Part shown: piece after piece, positions 1-9,263 of the stretch
How the letters are laid out: the number at the start of each line of letters is the position of its first letter
How positions within the stretch are numbered: position 1 is the first letter of the stretch
Source: DATBVX01 sp963695985
Lineage (GTDB): Bacteria; Pseudomonadota; Gammaproteobacteria; Steroidobacterales; Steroidobacteraceae
Assembly: GCA_963695985.1 (NCBI GenBank)
Contig: CAVOIC010000012.1
Location: 124,001-188,000, forward strand
DNA: 64,000 nt
Reading direction: 5' to 3'
Notes under the pieces: generated by a model
Seen by the model: only the letters and a program-made list of their open reading frames with translations
What the model was told of the DNA's origin: nothing
Databases searched by the model: none
Program-made: the position numbers and the translations under genes

Positions 1-1
1 G

Positions 2-820
2 CTCACCCTGGCGTACGGCGCTGACGGCACACCTGAGCTGCACCTCGAGCGTGGGGCGGCGAGCAAGTTGAGCCCGCGCGTGCGCAGCGAGCCTCTGGAA
101 GGTGCCATCACGGCGATCCCCTACGACATCGTCGCGGCATTCATGTCGAAACCGAGCGTGCTGGAGCGGGGCCAGGTCAAGAGCTCGCCCTACGTCGTCT
201 CTTCGCGCGAGCAGCATCTGGCTGCAGCGTCGGGACAGACGATCTACGCCCGCGGCCAGTTGGATGGCGATGCCGGCTCCCGCTTCAACGTGATTCACGT
301 CGGCCCGCCGCTCGTCGATCCGGAGGACAACAAGCTGGTGGGTTACGAGGGCATTTACACTGGCGCCGCGCGCATGGTCGAGCAGGGTGATCCGTCGACG
401 CTGCTCCTGACTGAGTCGACGCGCGAGACCCTCGACGGCGATCTCGTGCTGCCCGGCAGTTTCGATGCCCCGCTCGATTTCGTGCCGCACGCGCCCGCGA
501 GCAAGGTGGACGGGGAGATCATCTCGATCGTTAACGCTCTGTCGATGGTCGGCAAGTACCAGGTCGTGGTCATCAACCGCGGCAGCAGCCATGGCCTCGA
601 GCCCGGTCACGTGCTGGCGATCTACCACGCCGGGCCGCAAGTCAAGGACCCCAAATCCCGCGGCGTGAGCATGAGCGGGGGCCTCGGCGGCAAGGTGCAG
701 CTGCCGGATTACAGGACCGGCACCTTCATGGTGTTCAAGACCTTTGACCGCATCAGCTATGGGCTGGTGATGGAATCCGAGAGCCCGATCCGCAATTACG
801 ATCACGTGCGCAACCCGTAA
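2..820 (+). CDS. LysM-type peptidoglycan-binding protein, C-terminal part
   Basis: The frame is open from base 2, so the start lies outside the window; 272 residues are visible before the TAA stop. The C-terminal segment 'INRGSSHGLEPGHVLAIY' and the context directly upstream of dprA match the LysM-containing cell-surface proteins found at this locus in many gammaproteobacteria. The LysM domain itself would be in the missing N-terminal part, so the family call rests on the C-terminal region and gene order. It probably binds the cell wall in the periplasm. Function is otherwise unknown. Confidence 0.6.
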   Translation, partial: LTLAYGADGTPELHLERGAASKLSPRVRSEPLEGAITAIPYDIVAAFMSKPSVLERGQVKSSPYVVSSREQHLAAASGQTIYARGQLDGDAGSRFNVIHVGPPLVDPEDNKLVGYEGIYTGAARMVEQGDPSTLLLTESTRETLDGDLVLPGSFDAPLDFVPHAPASKVDGEIISIVNALSMVGKYQVVVINRGSSHGLEPGHVLAIYHAGPQVKDPKSRGVSMSGGLGGKVQLPDYRTGTFMVFKTFDRISYGLVMESESPIRNYDHVRNP

Positions 821-866
821 CTGATTCCGTTTCCCCGGCGACAGGGATGTCGCCGAGAATGCCTTC

Positions 867-1994
867 ATGGACAAAGAGGCAGAAGAGCTCCGCGCCTGGG
901 CCACACTGCTCAGGATCCCAAGTCTGACGTACGAGCGCGTCTTGCGCGCGCTGCAATCCGTGGCGAGCGCCGCGGACCTGCTGCGCACAGCGCTCCGCGA
1001 CGCGGCGTTGCTCGAGCTCACGGAGCACGCCCAGACCCAGTTGCGGCGCCTGGATCCGAAATTGATCGACGCGGATCTCGCCTGGCTCGGTCAGCCGGGG
1101 CGTCATCTCGTACCTCTTACATCGTCCGAGTTTCCGGCGCTGCTCGCGCACTCAGGCGGAGCACCTCCAGCGCTCTACGTGATGGGTTCGCCGCAGGTGT
1201 TGTCGGCTCCGCAGCTCGCGCTCGTCGGCAGCCGCAATCCGACCGCGAGCGGCCGCGAGACGGCATTCGATTTCGCCGCGCATCTCGCCCGTTGCGGACT
1301 CGTCATCACCAGCGGGCTGGCTGAAGGCATCGATGCAGCCGGCCATCGCGGCGCGCTGGCTGGGGGTGGCCGGACCATCGCCGTGTGCGCCACCGGTCTG
1401 GATATCGTTTACCCTGAACACCACGCGGAGCTGGCGCGATCCATCGTTGCGCAGGGCGCGCTGGTCTCGGAATTTCCGCCGGGCACGCCCCCGCGCCGCG
1501 AGTCCTTCCCGCAGCGCAACCGCATCATCAGCGGTCTGAGCCTCGGGACGCTGGTGGTCGAAGCCGCACGCCAGAGCGGCTCTCTCATCACCGCGCGTTA
1601 CTCCAGCGAGCAGGGACGGGAAGTGTTCGCCATCCCCGGTTCCATTCACAGCCCGCTGTCGCGCGGCTGTCATCGACTGATTCGCGACGGCGCCAAGCTG
1701 GTGGAAACTGCGGAGGACATTCTCACTGAACTGCACTGGCAGCCGGTTGAAATCGCCGCGCCCGCACGCGGCGCCGAGGAAAAGAGCGAGCCCACCGCAG
1801 CAGGCGGATTGGACAAAGAATACGAAATCCTGTTAGATGCGCTCGGCTTCGACGCCTTGGGGCTGGATGCGTTGATCGAGCGCAGCGGCCTCAAGCCCGA
1901 AGCAGTCGCTTCGATGCTGCTCATCCTCGAGCTCAGAGGGCTAGTCGAAGCCCGTCCCGGCGGCCGCTATTGCCGAAGTCCTACCAGGCGGTGA
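867..1994 (+). CDS. dprA: DNA-protecting protein DprA
   Basis: 375 residues. DprA binds incoming single-stranded DNA in the cytoplasm and loads RecA during natural transformation. An N-terminal helical region (about 1-75) precedes a Rossmann-like fold with 'LALVGSRNPTASGRE' near residue 115 and 'ITSGLAEGIDAAGH' near 150, both hallmarks of the family, and 'RNRIISGLS' further on. Residues from about 310 form the winged-helix C-terminal domain. Length is normal. The gene stops one base before the smg start, so the two are probably co-transcribed. Confidence 0.95.
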   Translation: MDKEAEELRAWATLLRIPSLTYERVLRALQSVASAADLLRTALRDAALLELTEHAQTQLRRLDPKLIDADLAWLGQPGRHLVPLTSSEFPALLAHSGGAPPALYVMGSPQVLSAPQLALVGSRNPTASGRETAFDFAAHLARCGLVITSGLAEGIDAAGHRGALAGGGRTIAVCATGLDIVYPEHHAELARSIVAQGALVSEFPPGTPPRRESFPQRNRIISGLSLGTLVVEAARQSGSLITARYSSEQGREVFAIPGSIHSPLSRGCHRLIRDGAKLVETAEDILTELHWQPVEIAAPARGAEEKSEPTAAGGLDKEYEILLDALGFDALGLDALIERSGLKPEAVASMLLILELRGLVEARPGGRYCRSPTRR

Positions 1995-1995
1995 A

Positions 1996-2472
1996 ATGAA
2001 ACAAGGCGTCCTCGATATCCTCATCTACCTTTTCGAAAACTACATGGACGACGCGGAACCCTGCCCGCAACCGGATCGCGCGCTGCTCAAGGAGGAGCTC
2101 GAGCACGCGGGCTTCGAGGGAGCGGACGTGAGCCGCGCGCTGCAATGGCTCGACGGCCTCAGAGAATCACCGGATGGCGAATCGGACCGCGCCAACGCAC
2201 GCGCAATCCGCGTCTTCAGTTACCTCGAGCAGCTGCGCCTCGATGCGGATTGCCGCGGCTTTCTCATGCATCTGGAGCAGATCGGTATCCTGGCGGCGGG
2301 ACAGCGCGAGCTCGTGATCGATCGGCTGATGGCGCTCGATGCCGACGAGATCGATATCGAGAAGGTGAAGTGGGTGGTACTGATGGTGCTGTTCAGTCAG
2401 CCCGGACAGGAGCAGGCGTACGCGCGCATGGAAGACCTCGTGTTCGAGGAACGCACTGACGCCATTCATTGA
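1996..2472 (+). CDS. smg: Smg family protein (DUF494)
   Basis: 158 residues, beginning 'MKQGVLDILIYLFENYMDD', the typical start of Smg proteins. The family is conserved in beta- and gammaproteobacteria next to dprA and topA, but its biochemical role is not established. The protein is acidic, has no signal peptide or membrane segment and should be cytoplasmic. It is probably translationally coupled to dprA, one base upstream, and is followed by a rho-independent terminator. Confidence 0.9.
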   Translation: MKQGVLDILIYLFENYMDDAEPCPQPDRALLKEELEHAGFEGADVSRALQWLDGLRESPDGESDRANARAIRVFSYLEQLRLDADCRGFLMHLEQIGILAAGQRELVIDRLMALDADEIDIEKVKWVVLMVLFSQPGQEQAYARMEDLVFEERTDAIH

Positions 2473-2506
2473 ACGATGAGGCGTCTCGATCGCCTGTCCC
2501 TCAACC

Positions 2507-2538
2507 ACCGCGGCCGGCTCCGCGGTTTCATTTTTTTT
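2507..2538 (+). terminator. Rho-independent terminator between smg and topA
   Basis: A perfect 7-bp stem (ACCGCGG at 2507-2513, CCGCGGT at 2520-2526) closes a 6-base loop and is followed by TTCA and a run of eight T (2531-2538). This is a standard intrinsic terminator for the dprA-smg transcript. Its T-run ends only 26 bases before the topA ATG, so topA either depends on read-through or has a promoter inside or upstream of this structure. Confidence 0.8.
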
Positions 2539-2564
2539 GACGGACTGCAACCCAGCGGCAGCTC

Positions 2565-5082
2565 ATGACGGCAAACCTGGTCATCGTGGAATCGCCCGCC
2601 AAGGCGAAGACGATCAAGAAATATCTCGGCCGGGATTTCGAGGTGCTGGCCTCCTACGGCCACGTGCGCGATCTCGTCCCCAAGGAGGGCGCGGTCGATC
2701 CACAGCACAACTTCCGCATGCAGTACCAGCTGATCGAGCGCAACGAGCGACATGTCAGCGCCATCGCACGCGCGCTGCGCAAGGCCAAGGCCTTGTACCT
2801 GGCAACCGACCCGGACCGCGAGGGCGAGGCGATCGCCTGGCATCTGCACGAGATTCTCCGGGAACGGGGCGATCTCGACGGCAAGCAGGTGCATCGCGTG
2901 GCCTTCTATGAAATCACGCGCAACGGCATCCGCGAAGCCATCCAGGCACCGCGCGCAGCTGTCCCGGGACCTGGTCAATGCGCAGCAGGCGCGCCGCGCA
3001 CTCGATTACCTGGTCGGGTTCAACCTCTCTCCGCTGCTGTGGAAGAAGGTGCGCCGCGGATTGTCGGCGGGGCGCGTGCAGAGCCCGGCGCTGCGCCTGA
3101 TCTGCGAGCGTGAGGAGGAAATTGCCGCATTCAAAGCGCGCGAATACTGGACCATCGAGGCACAAGGCGAGCACAGCGCGCAGCAGTTCCCACTCAAGCT
3201 GATCGAGTACGCCGGCCAGAAGGTCGAGCAGTTCTCGTTCCAGAACGCGGCGCAGGCGCACGCGGTCGAACAGACCCTGCAGCATGCGGCGCGGGGCCAG
3301 CTGCAGGTGCTGCAGATCGATCGCAAGCAGCGACGCCGCAACCCCGCACCGCCGTTCACGACTTCCACCCTGCAGCAGGAGGCGGCGCGCAAACTGGGAT
3401 TCAGCACGCAGCGGACCATGCGGCTGGCGCAACAGCTTTACGAGGGTGTGGACACCGGCGAGGGTGCGGTCGGCCTGATCACCTACATGCGCACCGATTC
3501 GGTCAACCTCGCGGCCGAGGCGATCCAGGAAATGCGCGCCACGATCGCGAAACTCTACGGTGCCGAAAGCGTGGCCGAGGAACCGCGCATCTATCGCACC
3601 AAGTCCAAGAACGCGCAGGAGGCGCACGAAGCGATACGCCCGACGACGCCAGCGCTCGTGCCGGCTGACCTCGAGGGGCGGATGGACGCCGATCAGCTGC
3701 GCCTCTATGCGCTCATCTGGAAACGTGCGATCGCCTGCCAGATGAGTCACGCGCTGTTCGACACCGTTGCAATCGACATGCTCGCCGGCCCGGACGGCCC
3801 ACAGCGGCATCTGCTGCGTGCCAACGGCTCGACGCTGGTGAAGCCCGGCTACATGGCGGTCTACCAGGAGGATGTCGACGACACGGCACAGGATGAAAGC
3901 GACCGCATTCTGCCCTCGATGAACATCGGTGATGTGGTAAAGCTCCTCGAGGTAAAGCCGGAGCAGCACTTCACCGAGCCACCGCCACGCTACTCGGAGG
4001 CTTCGCTGGTCAAGGCGCTCGAAGAGCACGGTATCGGCCGGCCCTCGACCTATGCCTCGATCATCTCCACGCTCAAGGACCGCGAGTACGTGGAGATGGA
4101 CAGCCGGCGCTTCATCCCCACCGACATCGGCAAAATCGTCAACCGGTTCCTCACCAAGAATTTTCACCGCTACGTCGAATACGGCTTCACCGCGCGCATG
4201 GAAGACGCGCTCGACGCCATCTCACGCGGCGAAGAGGACTGGGTGCCGTTGATGCACCAGTTCTGGAAGCCGTTCATCTCGCAGGTCGAGCACACGGAAA
4301 AGCACGTGACGCGCGACGAAGTCGCGCAGGCCCGCGATCTGGGAATCGATCCGGTGTCGGGAAAGCCAGTGAGCGTACGCATGGGCCGCTTCGGGCCCTT
4401 CGTGCAGATGGGAACCAAGGACGACGCCGAGAAGCCGCGCTTCGCGGGACTACGCCCGGGACAGAAGATGGACAAGATCACCCTTGCCGACGCGCAGGTG
4501 CTGTTCAAGCTGCCGCGCAACCTGGGGGAGACACCGGAGGGCGAGCCCGTGCAAGCCAACGTCGGCCGCTTCGGCCCCTACGTCAAGTACGGTTCGAAGT
4601 ACGTCTCACTCAAGGAAGACGATCCGTACACGATCGAATTGCCGCGCGCGCTGATTGTCATAGAGCAGAAGAAGCAGGCGGATGCGAATCGCATCATTCG
4701 CGAGTTTCCTGATGCTGGTATCCAGGTACTGAACGGTCGCTACGGGCCGTACATCACCGATAAGACGCGCAACGCCAAGATTCCGAAGGAACGTGATCCG
4801 AAGACGTTGACCGTCGAAGAATGCCGCGAGCTCCTGGCGCAGGCGCCGGCACGGCGCGGCATGCGTGGGCGCTTTGGCAAGAAAACACCACCCGCAGTCG
4901 TCACCGAACCGGCTGCAGCGCAAGCGACGCAACCAGAACGCAGCGCGACGCCTGTCGACAGCGCGAAATCACGCGCCGCGCGCCGCGAAAAGACGCCGAA
5001 GGCGGCGGCGAAGACCAAACCGCAGCCCGTTCACAAGAAGAAATCAGCGCACAAGCGCGCGCCCACCCGCAAGTCCAGTTAG
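2565..5082 (+). CDS. topA: DNA topoisomerase I, interrupted by one apparent extra base near 2955
   Basis: TopA relaxes negative supercoils. The first frame gives the TOPRIM domain ('MTANLVIVESPAKAKTIKKY', then 'YLATDPDREGEAIAWHLHEI'), up to 'EAIQAPR'. The protein then continues one base out of phase with 'QLSRDLVNAQQARRALDYL', so one extra G in the GC-rich stretch 2951-2955 breaks the frame. Skipping it gives 838 residues with the catalytic Tyr in 'LITYMRTDS' at about residue 307. The C-terminus carries repeats of the type 'GRFGPYVKYGSKY' instead of zinc ribbons, then a Lys/Arg/Ala-rich tail. The gene is normally essential and the rest is intact, so an assembly error is likelier than a true pseudogene. 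Confidence 0.9.
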
Positions 5083-5109
5083 TGTTCGGCTTGCGGCGGA
5101 CACGGCGCG

Positions 5110-5964
5110 ATGAAGTACCGCCACTCCTATCACGCTGGCAACTTTGCCGACACGATGAAGCACCTGGTGCTGCTGGAGCTGCTGCAGGCGCTCCTGCGCA
5201 AGCCGGGTGAGTTCGTCTTCATCGAGACTCATGCCGGCAGGGGTGAGTACCTGATCGCGAGTCGCGAGATGCGTGCTACGGCCGAATACCGCGCCGGCAT
5301 CGGCCGGCTGCTCGAGAACCGCGAGCGGCTGGACGGGCCTGTTCGCGACTACGTGGAACTCGTGCTGCGGTTGGGAGGCGACCCGCAATCGGGCCGGTTG
5401 CAGCGCTACCCCGGGTCACCGTTGCTGGCGGCGGCATTGCTGCGTCCCACCGATCGCGCAGTCCTGCTCGAGCTCGAGCCCGCCGAACGGCGGGCTCTCG
5501 AACGCGCTGTCGAGAGCCATCGCAATGTCGGCGTACGCGGCGAAGATGGCTATGCGGCGCTGCGCGGGCTGCTCCCCCCACCTGAGCGTCGCGGCCTCGT
5601 GCTCATCGACCCACCGTACGAGCAGCAGGAGAGCGAATTCGAGCGCGTGCATGCGGCGCTTCTGGACAGCCACCGGCGCTGGGCGACTGGAATCTATGCA
5701 GTCTGGTACCCCATCAAGGAGCGCGCGCCGGTCGCGCGCTTTCACGCGCGACTCGCTGACTCCGGTGTGCGCAGGATTCTTTATGCAGAGCTCAGCCTGT
5801 TTGCGGAAGACTCGCGCGTCGCGCTCAACGGCTCCGGCATGCTCATCATCAATCCCCCGTGGAAGCTGGATTCATCACTGCAGGCGCTGCTCCCCGCCCT
5901 GCAGCGCGCGCTAGGTGGGAGCAGCGGTAGCGACGCGCGTTGTGCATGGCTCGTGCCGGAGTGA
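5110..5964 (+). CDS. rlmJ: 23S rRNA (adenine(2030)-N(6))-methyltransferase RlmJ
   Basis: 284 residues. RlmJ methylates A2030 of 23S rRNA using S-adenosylmethionine. The start 'MKYRHSYHAGNFADTMKHLV' is the family signature, followed by 'FIETHAGRGEY' (SAM-binding motif I) and the N6-adenine methyltransferase motif DPPY in 'LIDPPYEQQESEFE' near residue 168. Full length. It begins 27 bases after topA and ends one base before the convergent tag gene. Confidence 0.93.
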   Translation: MKYRHSYHAGNFADTMKHLVLLELLQALLRKPGEFVFIETHAGRGEYLIASREMRATAEYRAGIGRLLENRERLDGPVRDYVELVLRLGGDPQSGRLQRYPGSPLLAAALLRPTDRAVLLELEPAERRALERAVESHRNVGVRGEDGYAALRGLLPPPERRGLVLIDPPYEQQESEFERVHAALLDSHRRWATGIYAVWYPIKERAPVARFHARLADSGVRRILYAELSLFAEDSRVALNGSGMLIINPPWKLDSSLQALLPALQRALGGSSGSDARCAWLVPE

Positions 5965-5965
5965 A

Positions 5966-6583
5966 CTACCAGCCGAGGGCTCTGCACTCTTCGTGGCGGA
6001 AGCACTCCAGCAGGTGATCGTTGACCATCCCCACGGCCTGCATGTGTGCATACATGATGGTGGAACCTACGAAGCGCATCCCGCGCTCCTTCAGATCCTT
6101 AGATAGCGCGTCCGAGTCGCGGCTGGTCGCGGGAATCTGGCGGTGGCGGCGAAAGGCGTTCTGCCGCGGCCTGCCGTCCACGAACCGCCAAACGTACCGG
6201 TCAAAGCTGCCGAACTGCTCGCGGATCTCCATGAAGGCGCGCGCATTGTCGATTGCGGCCTCAATCTTGGCGCGATTACGGATGATGCCGGCATTCCCAA
6301 GCAGGCGCGCGACACTCCTGGAATTAAAGCGGGCCACGCGCTCATAGTCGAAGTCGGCAAATGCGCGCTGATACGCGCGGCGCTTGTTCAGTACCGTGGA
6401 CCAACTCAGACCCGCCTGTGCGCCTTCCAGAATCAGGAATTCGAAGTGACGTCGATCGTCGCGCACCGGCACGCCCCATTCTTGATCGTGATAGCGGTAG
6501 TAAAGGTCGTTGCCAGCGGCCACCCAGCGACAGCGCACTCTGCCGTCCGCAGCCAGTGTATTAGCCTCGCTTGCCTTGCTCAC
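5966..6583 (-). CDS. tag: DNA-3-methyladenine glycosylase I
   Basis: 205 residues. Tag excises 3-methyladenine from alkylated DNA. The motifs 'RCRWVAAGNDLYYRYHDQEW' and 'FLILEGAQAGLSWSTVLNKR' are diagnostic. Cys and His near the N-terminus, with a C-terminal His/Cys pair in 'NDHLLECFRHEEC', fit the zinc site of E. coli Tag. Convergent with rlmJ, with one base between the stops and no visible terminator. Confidence 0.94.
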   Translation of the reverse strand: MSKASEANTLAADGRVRCRWVAAGNDLYYRYHDQEWGVPVRDDRRHFEFLILEGAQAGLSWSTVLNKRRAYQRAFADFDYERVARFNSRSVARLLGNAGIIRNRAKIEAAIDNARAFMEIREQFGSFDRYVWRFVDGRPRQNAFRRHRQIPATSRDSDALSKDLKERGMRFVGSTIMYAHMQAVGMVNDHLLECFRHEECRALGW

Positions 6584-6640
6584 GGGCCCAGCGCCTCACC
6601 GAGCACATGCGCCAGAGCTGGGCACAGGCATCCTCTTCGG

Positions 6641-7819
6641 CTACTTGGTGACCTTCTTAAACCCGGGGGGAACTGCAAACGCACTCGAGTCCGCGGCCGC
6701 GTGGCTGATGGAGATCAGCTCGCTCGTCAGTTGCATCACGTTGGTAACACTGGGAGCCGCCGGCGTTGGCGCTGTCGCTGTCGCCGCAGTCGTGGCAGCC
6801 GGCGCGGGTTCCTTCTTCTTCTTGAAGAATGTCCCTGCGATCTTGCCGCCGAGCTCCCCGGCGATGCCGCCGAGACTAGACTGCCCCGCCTTCTGAGCAG
6901 CCGTCTCCCCTGCCGCCTCGCCGCTCGCCGTCGCGATGGCTCCCTGCGTGTCACCCGCATTCGGCGCACCCGCGTTCTGGGCCGATCCCGTCGCGCCGCC
7001 CTGGGTAGCCTGGCATTGTTCGCCGCCAACGCCAAGAGCGAAGGTTGTCTTCACCGGATAGCCTTTCACGTCGCGCATCTTGGTCTGGACCTCGGACCAG
7101 ATGCCCTTATAGCGCCCAAAGAGCGCCTCGGCACGCTGTGTGACGTCCTTGGAGCCGGACATATCGAGTCCCAACTTTTGCGCATACGCCTGGTAAAACT
7201 TGAGCTCCTCATCACGGCCGCTCACCTCGGGTGACAGCCACTCATCGAGTGTCAGCACCATCTCGCAAATCTGGCCGGTCTTCTTGTCCTTACAAGGTTG
7301 CGAGGCAACGATTGTCATCCGCTCTGCTGACAGCCCCGCAATTGTTGCCTTCTCGCCGTTGCGCTTGACATCAACCTTGGGCTCGAGCCATTCGCACTGC
7401 GATTCATCGATGGGAGAAGGTTGCTGCTGCTGGGGCTGTGACTGGGCTTGCGCGGCCTGCGCCTGGATCTGCTGGAATTTAGCGCGCGCCTCAGCAAACG
7501 TCTCCTCCGTGTATTGCTTCTTCTTGAGATCGAGCTCGTAGACCTTCTCTTCGTCGAGGCGGATGATGTTCGCCGTTGGGCCAACGTCCTTGGCGAACAT
7601 ACGCACCAGCTTGGACTGCATTTGCAGATCGCTCTCCATGCGCGCGCGATCGCCCGCTATTGTTGTCACAGAACGTCCGTTCATGTTTGCCAATGCCATG
7701 GCGCCGAATCCTTCCACGGCAATTCGTTCCTCGACCGTGATGTCGGCGTGAGCGCTGTAGGCGCAAGCAATGAGCGTCAGTCCAATGACAAGACCGGTGA
7801 GCTTTGGCAACGCGTTCAT
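6641..7819 (-). CDS. Exported protein of unknown function, DUF4412-like
   Basis: 392 residues. I chose the ATG at 7819 because it has a GGGGA ribosome site just upstream and opens a signal peptide (about 24 residues, ending AHA before DITVEE); the frame stays open further upstream without a credible start. The first half of the mature part ('MALANMNGRSVTTIAGDRAR', then 'VYELDLKKKQYTEETFAEAR') resembles periplasmic DUF4412-type proteins. A Gln-rich stretch (QPQQQQP) and a Gly/Ala-rich C-terminal third are low complexity. It follows the ECF sigma/anti-sigma pair on the same strand, so it may belong to that regulon (inference). Confidence 0.6.
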   Translation of the reverse strand: MNALPKLTGLVIGLTLIACAYSAHADITVEERIAVEGFGAMALANMNGRSVTTIAGDRARMESDLQMQSKLVRMFAKDVGPTANIIRLDEEKVYELDLKKKQYTEETFAEARAKFQQIQAQAAQAQSQPQQQQPSPIDESQCEWLEPKVDVKRNGEKATIAGLSAERMTIVASQPCKDKKTGQICEMVLTLDEWLSPEVSGRDEELKFYQAYAQKLGLDMSGSKDVTQRAEALFGRYKGIWSEVQTKMRDVKGYPVKTTFALGVGGEQCQATQGGATGSAQNAGAPNAGDTQGAIATASGEAAGETAAQKAGQSSLGGIAGELGGKIAGTFFKKKKEPAPAATTAATATAPTPAAPSVTNVMQLTSELISISHAAADSSAFAVPPGFKKVTK

Positions 7820-7972
7820 GTGGATTTCCCCGCGCTGGGAGGGCGCGGGATCGAATGCTATCAGTTCATGCGCAGGAAGCGGTATGCGGAGGCCTCTCCC
7901 ACTGGTCAGCAAGCCCGTGCAACATCGGCGAGTGCGCCACCCGCAGCAGCGCGTTCGTCTCACGCCCCGTGC

Positions 7973-8638
7973 TCACGGGCCCAACGCCTCCAGCATTCGC
8001 GCCGCAACCGCCTCCACCCGCATCTCATCGCGCGACAGGACGGCGAGGCTGCCGTGCGGTGCGGGCATAATCACGCCGCGGTAGCCCTCCTCCTCGAAGC
8101 GCACCTTGCCTGACACACGCTCCGAGGCGAGGATCAGGACGGTGACCGCGCCTTCCGGGTCTCCCACCACGAGATGCGGCACCAGGTGACCGCGGAACCA
8201 GCAGTTCCGGGCGTAGGTCACGCTGCCGGGCACGAAGTGCGCGCTGCTATTCGAGCGCTTCAGCACCTCCTCGACCGCAGGCAGCGGAAGCGCTTCGTGG
8301 CTGAGCCATGACTGCGGTTCGTGCGCAACGTGTGCAACCACCTCTGCGGCCAGGGTATCGCGCGGAAATGAAAGCCAGATCAGGCTCGCCAGTGCAATTG
8401 CGCCGAGGAGGCTCGCTGCGAGCGCAAACCGTCGCGAAACACTGGTCACGCGCGGCAAGGGCAGGCCCTCCGCCGGCGGAACATCGATTGCGAGCGCGCG
8501 CCGCAAGCGTCCCTCGAAAAGCTGCATCTCCCCGGTCCAGGCAGTGCAATCAGCACATGATTGCGCGTGCGCCTGCATTTCCGGTGTCACGCGCTGAGGC
8601 TCGGTCTCGAGCGCACGCCGGTAGTCGAGGCAGTTCAT
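7973..8638 (-). CDS. Membrane anti-sigma factor, DUF3379-type
   Basis: 221 residues. The N-terminus carries H-x3-C-x2-C ('HAQSCADC'), the zinc anti-sigma motif, followed by one membrane helix ('FALAASLLGAIALASLIWL', about 90-108) and a periplasmic domain of about 110 residues. It should bind and hold back the ECF sigma factor encoded just upstream. The genes share an ATGA overlap (8635-8638), which implies translational coupling and balanced amounts. The DUF3379 assignment is from memory of the family. Confidence 0.8.
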   Translation of the reverse strand: MNCLDYRRALETEPQRVTPEMQAHAQSCADCTAWTGEMQLFEGRLRRALAIDVPPAEGLPLPRVTSVSRRFALAASLLGAIALASLIWLSFPRDTLAAEVVAHVAHEPQSWLSHEALPLPAVEEVLKRSNSSAHFVPGSVTYARNCWFRGHLVPHLVVGDPEGAVTVLILASERVSGKVRFEEEGYRGVIMPAPHGSLAVLSRDEMRVEAVAARMLEALGP

Positions 8639-9180
8639 ACACTCCTCATCCGTGCTGTCTCGGCCGGTCGGACGGCGCCGCCTGTCAGGATCTGGCGCAG
8701 CTGGTGGCGCGCACGAAACAGGCGCGTCAGCACGGCGCCCACATTGAGTCCCATATGCTTCGCAATTTCCTCAGTCGAATAGCCCAGCAGCGCCTGCAGC
8801 ACCAGTGGCTCACGGTAGCTGTCCTCGAGCTGCAACAGCGCGCGGCGCAGGTCCTGCAGCTCGGTGTCATCCGGCGCCGCGAGCAGTAGTTCCTCGCGCG
8901 CAATCAGGTCGTCGACGTCCACGGTCGGCAGCCGCTTGCGTTCGTACAACCGCGCATGCTCGCGCCGGGCGATCGTCAGCAGCCACTGTCGCGCCGCCTG
9001 CACATCGCGCAGGTCATCCATCGCTCGCCAGGCACGTAACAGCGTCTCCTGCACCACGTCCTCGGCCACCGCGCGGTCCCGGCTCAACCAGAAGGCGAAG
9101 CGGAACAGGTCGGGACGCAGGGCCGTGCACAGCTCGTCGAACCGTCGCTGTCGCTCCTTTCCGTCGGTCGCACGATTCAT
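8635..9180 (-). CDS. ECF RNA polymerase sigma factor
   Basis: 181 residues from the ATG at 9180; another ATG at 9210 would add ten residues and neither has a strong ribosome site. Region 2 contains 'SRDRAVAEDVVQETLLRAWR' (-10 recognition and core binding) and region 4 contains 'LEDSYREPLVLQALLGYSTE' with a helix-turn-helix. Architecture and length are normal for a group IV sigma factor. It overlaps its anti-sigma gene by four bases and is divergent from aroE. The stress it responds to cannot be read from the sequence. Confidence 0.9.
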   Translation of the reverse strand: MNRATDGKERQRRFDELCTALRPDLFRFAFWLSRDRAVAEDVVQETLLRAWRAMDDLRDVQAARQWLLTIARREHARLYERKRLPTVDVDDLIAREELLLAAPDDTELQDLRRALLQLEDSYREPLVLQALLGYSTEEIAKHMGLNVGAVLTRLFRARHQLRQILTGGAVRPAETARMRSV

Positions 9181-9263
9181 GTATAAAGACCCGCGCTGGC
9201 AGGGCATCATTACCGCGCAGATCGCGGAATCTACCCGATAGCCTGCTGCGAGTAATCTGCCGC

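Noticed and set aside
2914..4167. Long open frame antisense to topA (417 codons)
   Set aside because: It is a mirror of GC-rich codon usage. The opposite strand encodes unmistakable topoisomerase motifs and the antisense product has no recognisable domain.
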